From contig CAIZMD010000137.1 of assembly GCA_903933995.1 (NCBI GenBank), positions 1 to 11,022 on the forward strand: a DNA stretch of 11,022 nt, written 5' to 3'. The translations under genes and the position numbers were made by a program. The stretch comes from an uncultured Bacteroidota bacterium. Its GTDB lineage: Bacteria > Bacteroidota > Bacteroidia > Chitinophagales > Chitinophagaceae. This document shows, in pieces, positions 1-6,912 of this stretch; positions within the stretch are counted from its first letter, which is position 1; each line of letters opens with the position of its first letter. The notes under the pieces were generated by a model, which saw only the letters and a program-made list of their open reading frames with translations, was not told where the DNA came from and did not search any database.

Positions 1-947
1 GTAGATTAAAAGATCAGGTTTCTGATTTTGAAACAGCTACTGAACCTGAATTGGTGGTGGATGAGTCTGAGGATTTTCTACTATATCCTCAAAAGACTTA
101 TTGGTATCAAAAATGGCAATCTTATACCGCTATTGCCGCTATATTTCTGTTTGCATTTTTTGGTTTTAATTACCTCAACAAAAAAGAAGTTACGGTTGAA
201 TTAGACAAACATTTCAATGAAATCACGGTTAAATTAGGTACCAAGACCAAAGTACAATTGCCAGATGGGTCACATGTTTGGGTCAATTCAGACAGTAAAC
301 TCACTTACGCAGAAACTTTTTCAGGCCCTACAAGAGATATTTATTTAGAAGGTGAAGCCTATTTTGACGTGGTTAAAGATGCCAAACATCCTTTTATTGT
401 TCATACTTCTGGTATTGATATTAAAGTGCTTGGCACAGCTTTTAATGTAAAAGCTTATAAAGCGGAACCCACAATAGAAGCTACCTTGGTACACGGCCTT
501 ATAGAAGTTACCAAAACCAATCAGCCAGAGGCTTCCAAGATACTCTTGCACCCTCACGAAAAATTAATTTTTGATAAAAAAGCCAACGAACAAAGCGTAA
601 TCAAGCCCGGGATGAACGCCGCTGAATCTGCTATTGCTCAGGATAAACCCATTAATCCTTCCATTACTATTACTCCATTGAGTAAAACACTTGCTGATTC
701 TGCCTTAATTGAAACTTCTTGGGTATATAATAGGCTTTCTTTTGAAGAAGAAAAATTTGAAGACCTAGCCAAGAAAATTGAACGTTGGTTCAATGTAGAG
801 ATTACCATCAACAATAATAAGATTAGATCATATAGAACTACTGGTTCATTTGAAAATGAAACAGTAGATGAGGCTTTGAGAGAACTACAATATTTGGTTC
901 CTTTCAATTACCAGATCAATGGCAGAAATATTATCATAACCAATTAA
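1..947 (+). CDS. FecR-family anti-sigma factor, 5'-truncated
   Basis: Inner-membrane anti-sigma regulator that would hold an ECF sigma factor until signalled by the SusC-type transporter downstream. The reading frame is open to the window edge (first whole codon at position 3), so the N-terminal sigma-binding helical region is missing; 314 residues remain. The TTG at 51 is an internal codon, not the start. Visible order, numbered from position 3: a single hydrophobic membrane segment at about 41-59; a FecR domain at about 75-197 carrying the typical LPDGSHVWVN, YLEGEAYFDV and VLGTAFNV motifs; a linker; and a DUF4974 domain at about 243-314 with the usual RLSFEEEKFEDLAKKIERWF opening, thought to meet the STN domain of the transporter in the periplasm. 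It ends 126 bp before the susC-like gene. In this family the sigma gene normally sits directly upstream, which is inferred here and not seen. Confidence 0.95.
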   Translation, partial: RLKDQVSDFETATEPELVVDESEDFLLYPQKTYWYQKWQSYTAIAAIFLFAFFGFNYLNKKEVTVELDKHFNEITVKLGTKTKVQLPDGSHVWVNSDSKLTYAETFSGPTRDIYLEGEAYFDVVKDAKHPFIVHTSGIDIKVLGTAFNVKAYKAEPTIEATLVHGLIEVTKTNQPEASKILLHPHEKLIFDKKANEQSVIKPGMNAAESAIAQDKPINPSITITPLSKTLADSALIETSWVYNRLSFEEEKFEDLAKKIERWFNVEITINNNKIRSYRTTGSFENETVDEALRELQYLVPFNYQINGRNIIITN

Positions 948-976
948 AAAACCGGTAAAACGGCTTAAAATAAAAA

Positions 977-999
977 GGGAAATGCTGGACACATTTCCC
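977..999. promoter_or_regulatory. Perfect 8-bp inverted repeat in the fecR-susC intergenic region
   Basis: GGGAAATG at 977-984 is the exact reverse complement of CATTTCCC at 992-999, with the 7-nt loop CTGGACA between. It lies 29 bp after the FecR stop and 74 bp before the susC-like start. On the + strand it is followed by AAAAAGGG, so it is not a canonical terminator in that direction. On the - strand it would be followed by TTTTTA, but no - strand gene is present to terminate. It may be an mRNA leader structure or a protein-binding palindrome upstream of the transporter operon; the role is inference. I could not recognise a convincing Bacteroidota promoter (TTG / TAnnTTTG) in 948-1073. Confidence 0.4.
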
Positions 1000-1073
1000 A
1001 AAAAGGGTCAAAAAAGGAATCCCGCACTTTGAGGTTCAGGGTTTCGCTATTTATCAACACCAAAACCAAAATT

Positions 1074-4000
1074 ATGCAAAAAAGCGTACTTCGAGGCCAT
1101 GAAAACTGGTCAAGGAGGCTTCAAAAAACACTGCTTATTATGAAGCTTGCCATTTTTCTTCTACTTTTTACTGTTTTTCAAGTTAGCGCCAGTACAAGTT
1201 CAGGCCAGACCATTAGCCTAAACATGAACAATGCCGACATCAAAAATGTCTTAAAAACCATTGAACGGGAAGGAAGTTTTAGGTTCCTGTTTAATTCAGA
1301 CTTAAAAGACATCAAGAAAAAAGTGAATGTGGCTGCAAACAATCAAACGATTGCAGAAGTGTTGAACGGAATGTTCACTGGAACCAATCTTACTTACAAG
1401 TTATTGAACAACAATTTGGTAGTGGTACTTTCTACCAATGAGTCTGAAAACAAATCTATCCGAGTTACAGGAAAAGTAACCGGTGAAAATGGAGAAGCAC
1501 TAGCTGGTGCCTCAATATTGGAAAAAGGAACCAGTAAGGGTGTATCCACTGATAATACGGGTAATTTTACCATTACTGTTGATAACGAAGCAACATTGGT
1601 AATTCGCAGTTTGGGTTATGAAACCCAAGAAGTGAAAGTATCTAACCGTTCTGTGGTAGATATAAAAATGACCGTTGCCATAAAGACCATGGATGAAGTA
1701 GTTGTCATTGGTTATGGTATTGCAAGCAAAAGAGACTTAACCGGTTCCATAGTAAAAGTGGCGGGTAAAGATGTTGCGGACAAACCAAATACCAACCCAG
1801 TTGCTTCATTGCAAGGTAAAGTAGCGGGTTTATCAATTGTCAACAATGGCACTCCAGGTGCTTCACCAGATATTAGAATCCGTGGTACTATTAGTATTGG
1901 TTCTGTAAGACCTCTCTATGTAGTAGATGGTGTATTTAATGATAATATTGACTACATTAATCCTAATGATATTGAATCAATAGAGATTTTAAAAGACCCT
2001 TCTTCTTTGGCCATCTTTGGTGTTCGTGGTGCAGCTGGTGTAATTGCAGTTACAACCAAGCGTGCAAAAGCGGGACAAATGATTATCAACTTCAATACGG
2101 CCTTTGGCACTAAAAAATTGGTTGATAAAATTTCTTTAGCTGACGCTGCCCAATTCAAAACACTTTATGAAGAAGAGAAATTAAATATTGGCGCTGTATC
2201 ACCATTTGATTATAGCAAATGGAATGCTAATACAGATTGGATTGATGCAGTTACTAGAAAAGGGATGTTTAATACCAATAACTTAAGCATTGCTTCTAGT
2301 ACCGATAAGAATAAATTCAACATGGGAATTGGATTTACAACCGATGAAGGAATTATTCGTCATGAAAAATTGGAGAAAATACAATTGTCTATTAATGATG
2401 AAGTTAAATTGTCCAAGAACCTAAAAGTGGGTTTCAATTTTAACACTGTTAGACAAGTAAATCCTTATAATGCAACCTATATATTGGATCAGGCTCGTAA
2501 AGTAATTCCAATAGTTAGTAGTGATGTTAAGGGTATCCGTGCTAAGAATCCTTATGGTTTGGATAGCTTTACTCAGAACTTGTATTATGACCTTCCATCT
2601 ATTCAGAATTCTGGTGTAGTAAACCCACTGATTCAGTTAGAGAATGAATGGAATAAGACCAAGAGTATAGAATATAGATCAGTTGGTAGTGTTTTTGGAG
2701 AAGTGAATTTCTTGCATGACTTTAATTTTAAAGCCACTATTTATGCAGATATCAGCACGGTCAACACCAGACAATATACGCCTGTATACAACGCTTATGA
2801 TGCTTCAATTGATAAGCCATTTTTGTATAGTAGAACAACTGGTGTAAATGAAGGTGACCAAACCTATCGTAAGTTTCAACAGGACTATATCCTGAACTAC
2901 AAAAAGACCTTGGGTAATCATAATCTTAACGCAATGTTGGGTTGGACCACTTACTATTTTGGCAATTTCAATAGAAATGCTTCTGCTAAGCAAAGTCCAA
3001 CTGGAGCTGCTATACCTGATGATGATAGATTCTGGTATATTGATAATGGATTCACAGATCCAACTTCAAAAGTATCAAGTTCAAATCAACGTGAAAGAAC
3101 AACTGCATCAGCATTACTACGCGTATTGTATAATTATAAGAATAAGTATTATTTAAATGCTTCTTTCCGTAGAGACGGGTCTTCACAGATTTCTCCTGAC
3201 AACCGCTGGCAGAGTTTCTGGGCAATAGGTGGTGCTTGGGAAATTAGCAAAGAAAACTTTTTTGCAACACAAGAAATCTTTGACTACGTAAAGCTGAAAG
3301 CTTCTATTGGTGTATTGGGAAATCAAAATACCTATGGTTATGACTACCCTTATTATCCTGGATTAGTTAGCGGTAACGCTGCCGTTTTTGGAAACCTAGT
3401 ATACAATGCTTATTCTCAGTCTTATCTACCCAATCCAAACCTGAAATGGGAAACAGTAAATGCTAAGGAAATTGGTTTTGAATTGAGTGCGCTGAAAAAC
3501 AAATTACGATTTGAGTTCAGTTATTTCAATAAGGTAACCAAAGACTTGATGACATTTATTCCGGGTAATAATGGTGCAAGAAATGGTCTTGATAATATTG
3601 GTAGTATTCAAAATAGTGGTTTGGAATTTACTGCTAGTTATAGAACAGAATTGGCTAGAGATTTAAGCCTAACCCTTTCTGGAAATTTCACTACTTACAA
3701 AAACAAAGTACTATCACTTGCAGATCCTGAATTTTCCATTCAATCTGGTGTAAATAGAACAACTGAAGGTTTACCAATTGGTTATTTCTACGGGTATGTA
3801 GTAGAAGGGATTTATCAGTCTTATGCTGATAAATTAAAATCTCCAGTAAATACAGAATTTTCTTATGGCCCTGGCGATTTAAAATACAAGGATATTAACG
3901 GTGATGGTAAGATCAATACATCTGATAGAACTATGATTGGAAATCCAACACCTGATTTTGCTTATGGTGGTACTGCCAGTTTACGCTATAAGAATTTTGA

Positions 4001-4436
4001 ACTTGGCATTGATGTTGGTGGTGTTTATGGTAATGAAGTGTTTAGGAACTGGGGTGGAACTGAATCTCCCTTCCAACGCGTTAACTATGCCGCATTCAAA
4101 ATCAACAGATGGACAGGTGAGGGAACTAGCAACTGGGATCCTATTCTAGGTCAAGACCATAGAATTAACTACGAAGCATCTACTTATAATATTGAAGATG
4201 GTAGTTATTTCAGAATTAGGAATATTCAGTTTGCCTATAATGTTCCAACCAATGCATTGTCTAGAATGCATATTAAAAACCTGCGTGCTTTTGTAAATAT
4301 CCAAAATCCAAAAACTTGGAAAAACAACTCTGGTTATACTTCTGAATTTGGTGGCTCTGCCATTTCATTTGGAATGGATAATGCCGGTGGTGCTATTCCA
4401 GTTGTTACAACTGCAGGTTTAAACATTACATTTTAA
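1074..4436 (+). CDS. SusC/RagA-family TonB-dependent outer-membrane transporter with STN domain
   Basis: Outer-membrane beta-barrel that imports glycan fragments with TonB energy, paired with the SusD-like lipoprotein that follows. The protein is 1120 aa. Domains: an N-terminal basic stretch and hydrophobic signal segment at about 19-40, with cleavage likely near VSAS; an STN domain at about 46-118; a carboxypeptidase-regulatory-like beta-sandwich at about 129-200; a DEVVVIGYG element at 207-215; the plug at about 217-333 with LYVVDGV and IESIEILKDPSSLAIFGVRGA motifs; then the barrel, which ends in Phe (GLNITF). A calcium-loop-like DINGDGKINTSD at about 940-951 is common in this family. The STN domain together with the upstream FecR gene indicates trans-envelope sigma/anti-sigma regulation. 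ATG 1074 was chosen over the upstream in-frame TTG at 1029 because long basic pre-signal regions are usual in this family; ATG 1140 would give a shorter, also workable signal peptide. Confidence 0.96.
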   Translation: MQKSVLRGHENWSRRLQKTLLIMKLAIFLLLFTVFQVSASTSSGQTISLNMNNADIKNVLKTIEREGSFRFLFNSDLKDIKKKVNVAANNQTIAEVLNGMFTGTNLTYKLLNNNLVVVLSTNESENKSIRVTGKVTGENGEALAGASILEKGTSKGVSTDNTGNFTITVDNEATLVIRSLGYETQEVKVSNRSVVDIKMTVAIKTMDEVVVIGYGIASKRDLTGSIVKVAGKDVADKPNTNPVASLQGKVAGLSIVNNGTPGASPDIRIRGTISIGSVRPLYVVDGVFNDNIDYINPNDIESIEILKDPSSLAIFGVRGAAGVIAVTTKRAKAGQMIINFNTAFGTKKLVDKISLADAAQFKTLYEEEKLNIGAVSPFDYSKWNANTDWIDAVTRKGMFNTNNLSIASSTDKNKFNMGIGFTTDEGIIRHEKLEKIQLSINDEVKLSKNLKVGFNFNTVRQVNPYNATYILDQARKVIPIVSSDVKGIRAKNPYGLDSFTQNLYYDLPSIQNSGVVNPLIQLENEWNKTKSIEYRSVGSVFGEVNFLHDFNFKATIYADISTVNTRQYTPVYNAYDASIDKPFLYSRTTGVNEGDQTYRKFQQDYILNYKKTLGNHNLNAMLGWTTYYFGNFNRNASAKQSPTGAAIPDDDRFWYIDNGFTDPTSKVSSSNQRERTTASALLRVLYNYKNKYYLNASFRRDGSSQISPDNRWQSFWAIGGAWEISKENFFATQEIFDYVKLKASIGVLGNQNTYGYDYPYYPGLVSGNAAVFGNLVYNAYSQSYLPNPNLKWETVNAKEIGFELSALKNKLRFEFSYFNKVTKDLMTFIPGNNGARNGLDNIGSIQNSGLEFTASYRTELARDLSLTLSGNFTTYKNKVLSLADPEFSIQSGVNRTTEGLPIGYFYGYVVEGIYQSYADKLKSPVNTEFSYGPGDLKYKDINGDGKINTSDRTMIGNPTPDFAYGGTASLRYKNFELGIDVGGVYGNEVFRNWGGTESPFQRVNYAAFKINRWTGEGTSNWDPILGQDHRINYEASTYNIEDGSYFRIRNIQFAYNVPTNALSRMHIKNLRAFVNIQNPKTWKNNSGYTSEFGGSAISFGMDNAGGAIPVVTTAGLNITF

Positions 4437-4457
4437 TCAATACTAATATCATTGAAT

Positions 4458-5966
4458 ATGAAAAAATATAGCAAACTCATTTTATCCACTCTTGCATTCT
4501 CACTGATACTGTTAGTGCTAGGAGGATGTCAAAAATTCCTTGATAGGAAACCATTGACGGCCACGCTGGATGATTTAAATCAAGGTGGTTTAGAAGGTCA
4601 GATTTATGGATTGTACTCCAATTTGCGTAATAGTTCTGGCTTTACAACTATTCCTTGGTTGGCCGTTCACGACTTTAGATCAGATGATTCTGAAAAAGGT
4701 AGTGACCCATCTGATGGAGCTGAGTGGGTAGCTCCTTTTGACAAATATCAATACGTGAAAGATTTATGGGCTACCAATACTTATTGGGATGACCACTATT
4801 CCTTGATCAACTTAGCAAATACGGCTATTCAAAATGCGGATTCATTAAAATTAACTGACCCTGCATCATTGATTAACGTAGCAGAAGCACGCTTCTTTAG
4901 AGCGTATGCTTATTTTGATTTGGTTAGAACATTTGGAGAAGTTCCTAAAATAGATTTTAGGGTGTATACCGCATCTCAAGCTAATATTGCCAAATCACCT
5001 GTAACAACCATTTATGCATTAATAGATTCGGACTTGCAGTTTGCTGCAGCCAATTTACCTGCAGTTTGGGGTAACCAATATCCTGGAAGATTAACCAGTG
5101 GTGCTGCTAAAACCATGCACGCAAAATCATATATTTTCCGTGGAAACTGGTCTTCTGCTTTAGCCCTTTGCAATCAGGTAATGGCTTCAGGTAATTACAG
5201 TTTATTTAGCAGCTACTATGGTATTTTTAAAGACGCAGGCGAAAATAGTAGTGAATCTATATTTGAAATTCAGGCCTATGTTAGTCCTAACGGTGCCATT
5301 GATAATGGTTGTGGATATGCGACTACCATGGGTGTCAGAGCATCTACTGCAAGTGGTTGGAATCTTGGTTGGGGATGGAATACACCAACAGATAGTTTGG
5401 TAAAAGCATATGAGCCTGGGGATGTTAGAAAAGGTTCTACCATTTTGTTCTCTGGTCAGTCTGATGACCCATCTACTGGGGGATATGGCCGAGTACTTCC
5501 TAATTCTACTTTTGATCCAGTATCTGGTCCTTTGCCCAGAAAGTATTGGAATAAGAAAATCTATGCAGATCCAGCATACAGGGCTTCTACAGGTCATTCT
5601 GACAATCCCAACTGGATTAATAAAAGAATCTTACGTTATGCAGACGTGGTGTTAATGGCTGCTGAATGTAACAATGAAATGGGTAATGGTGCCATTGGAT
5701 TGCCCTTGGTTAACCAAGTAAGAAGTAGGGCTGGATTGGGTGCAATTTCCTACACCAACCAAGCTCAATTTAGGGCAGCTATTAAACAGGAAAGAAGGGT
5801 TGAATTTGGTGTAGAAGGAGAAAGATTCTTTGACCTAGTTCGCTGGGGCGATGCTGTAAGCGTTCTTGGCCCTCAAGGCTATACCAATAAATGCCGCTAC
5901 TATCCTATTCCACAACCAGCCATTGACAAATCAGGTGGCAAATTGATTCAAAATCCAGAATGGTAA
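4458..5966 (+). CDS. SusD/RagB-family outer-membrane lipoprotein
   Basis: Surface lipoprotein that caps the SusC-like barrel and binds the incoming oligosaccharide. It is 502 aa, a normal length for the family. The signal peptide ends in a lipobox VLGGC with the acylated cysteine at residue 24. The SusD-like N-terminal region carries the conserved helical motif EARFFRAYAYFDLVRTFGEV from residue 143. The RagB/SusD C-terminal region shows RRVEFGVEGERFFDLVRWGD at 446-465 and the closing PIPQPAID...QNPEW at 483-502, both hallmarks of the family. It starts 21 bp after the transporter stop, so the two are almost certainly co-transcribed. ATG 4458 is preferred to the TTG two codons upstream. There is no Shine-Dalgarno motif, only A/T-rich sequence. 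Ligand specificity cannot be read from the sequence. Confidence 0.96.
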   Translation: MKKYSKLILSTLAFSLILLVLGGCQKFLDRKPLTATLDDLNQGGLEGQIYGLYSNLRNSSGFTTIPWLAVHDFRSDDSEKGSDPSDGAEWVAPFDKYQYVKDLWATNTYWDDHYSLINLANTAIQNADSLKLTDPASLINVAEARFFRAYAYFDLVRTFGEVPKIDFRVYTASQANIAKSPVTTIYALIDSDLQFAAANLPAVWGNQYPGRLTSGAAKTMHAKSYIFRGNWSSALALCNQVMASGNYSLFSSYYGIFKDAGENSSESIFEIQAYVSPNGAIDNGCGYATTMGVRASTASGWNLGWGWNTPTDSLVKAYEPGDVRKGSTILFSGQSDDPSTGGYGRVLPNSTFDPVSGPLPRKYWNKKIYADPAYRASTGHSDNPNWINKRILRYADVVLMAAECNNEMGNGAIGLPLVNQVRSRAGLGAISYTNQAQFRAAIKQERRVEFGVEGERFFDLVRWGDAVSVLGPQGYTNKCRYYPIPQPAIDKSGGKLIQNPEW

Positions 5967-5992
5967 TCCCACAATCAATTAAAATAAAACAA

Positions 5993-6823
5993 ATGAAAAA
6001 TAATTTCCGAATCATATCAACAGTTGCCCTTTTGGCACTACTAATTAGTGGATGTCAAAAGATGGATAGACCAGCTTTGGCTGATTATGCAAAAGATGCT
6101 AACCCGCCTGGAGGCCCATTGAATTTTTATGCTGCTTTTGACGGTACTACTTCTAATGTGTTGATGAATGCGGTAGATAGTGTTAAAGCTACTTTTCCTT
6201 CTGTAAATCCCCTAGGTTCTACCAATGGGGTTAGCGGCAAGGGTATTCAAGGCGTAGACGGGAAAGCCCTTTATTATCCAGCTATGAATGACTTTAATAA
6301 GGCTACTAGTTTTTCTATTGCATTTTGGGTAAAAAATACGGCACAAGCTGGAAGAACTGAATTCTTATTTTCAGTTGTAGATGATTCATATGGTTGGCAT
6401 CATAGTGCTGCTTTTGTGTTGGTTGAAAACCAAACAGCTACTAAAGCAACCATGAAATTTGGTTTAATGGATCAGTGGTTAGAAGGTACTTTCAACAAAC
6501 CTTTGTTTGATGGAAGTTGGCACCATATAGTATATGCTTATGACCAGGCAACTTCTAAAATGAATTACTATTTTGACGGAGCTGCTGTTACAGATATGAC
6601 AGCAACTCAAACCGATGTGAAAAATGGTGGTAATCCAAGAGGTGCCATTGATTTTTCAAAAGCAACCAGTTTAATTTTAGCTGGTTGGAACAAACACGGT
6701 AATGCACAAGGGCCCACAGATGGTTGGATCAGTTCCTACACAGGAGCTATGGACCAGTTCCGTTTGTATAAAAAGGCTTTGACTGCATCTGAAGTATTGG
6801 CTCTTTACAATAGCAAGCGATAA
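5993..6823 (+). CDS. LamG/concanavalin A-like fold lipoprotein, probable surface glycan-binding protein
   Basis: Predicted 276-aa outer-membrane lipoprotein. The signal peptide ends in LISGC, with the acylated cysteine at residue 21. After a short proline/glycine-rich tether (NPPGGP, about 37-42) comes one LamG-like jelly-roll domain at about 43-273. Its supporting motifs are FSIAFWVKN (about 107-115), GSWHHIVYAYD (174-184), YYFDG (192-196) and the closing DQFRLYKKALTASEVLALYN (254-273), typical of LamG_3/Laminin_G_3 proteins. I see no catalytic glycosidase signature. The gene begins 26 bp after the SusD-like stop, in the position where PULs usually encode a SusE/SusF-type surface glycan-binding protein, so carbohydrate binding is the likely role (inference). 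A GH16-like enzyme is unlikely because its ExDxxE motif is absent. An in-frame ATG at 5960 overlaps the SusD-like stop, but ATG 5993 gives the better signal peptide. An intrinsic terminator follows. Confidence 0.88.
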   Translation: MKNNFRIISTVALLALLISGCQKMDRPALADYAKDANPPGGPLNFYAAFDGTTSNVLMNAVDSVKATFPSVNPLGSTNGVSGKGIQGVDGKALYYPAMNDFNKATSFSIAFWVKNTAQAGRTEFLFSVVDDSYGWHHSAAFVLVENQTATKATMKFGLMDQWLEGTFNKPLFDGSWHHIVYAYDQATSKMNYYFDGAAVTDMTATQTDVKNGGNPRGAIDFSKATSLILAGWNKHGNAQGPTDGWISSYTGAMDQFRLYKKALTASEVLALYNSKR

Positions 6824-6857
6824 ATGTTGGTTTTGAATTAACAGGTTCACTCTCCCC

Positions 6858-6900
6858 AAAGGGCTGATCAATGCTAATTGAATCAGCCCTTTATTTTTTT
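6858..6900 (+). terminator. Strong rho-independent terminator after the LamG gene
   Basis: A perfect 11-bp inverted repeat, AAAGGGCTGAT at 6858-6868 and ATCAGCCCTTT at 6882-6892, is followed by A and seven T residues (6894-6900). Inside the loop, CAA at 6869-6871 can also pair with TTG at 6878-6880 across one bulged A. The T tract lies only on the + strand side, so the terminator acts on transcripts coming from the FecR/SusCD/LamG side. It ends 12 nt before the start codon of the next gene, which is on the same strand. Confidence 0.92.
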
Positions 6901-6912
6901 AAAACAATCTAT

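Noticed and set aside
638..907. 89-codon - strand open frame within the FecR gene
   Set aside because: Antisense shadow of a strongly supported coding region, with no domain or leader of its own.
3891..3926. Dockerin/EF-hand-like loop in the SusC-like protein as a possible cellulosome element
   Set aside because: This DxNxDGxI loop is a common feature of SusC barrels and occurs once, not as the paired dockerin repeat.
4437..4457. Short inverted repeat TCAAT/ATTGA between the susC-like and susD-like genes
   Set aside because: Only 5 bp, all weak pairs but one, with a 9-nt loop; expected by chance in AT-rich sequence.
5202..5597. 131-codon open frame on the - strand inside the SusD-like gene
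   Set aside because: It lies wholly within a clear SusD coding region, has no recognisable domain, and its composition is that of an antisense shadow frame.
5960..5992. ATG at 5960 overlapping the SusD-like stop as the LamG start, implying translational coupling
   Set aside because: The 11 extra residues weaken the signal peptide; ATG 5993 after an A-rich leader gives a standard lipoprotein signal.
6871..6912. In-frame ATG at 6871 as the start of the VCBS gene
   Set aside because: It falls inside the terminator loop and would place 14 extra residues, encoded by the stem and T tract, ahead of a good lipoprotein signal peptide beginning at 6913.
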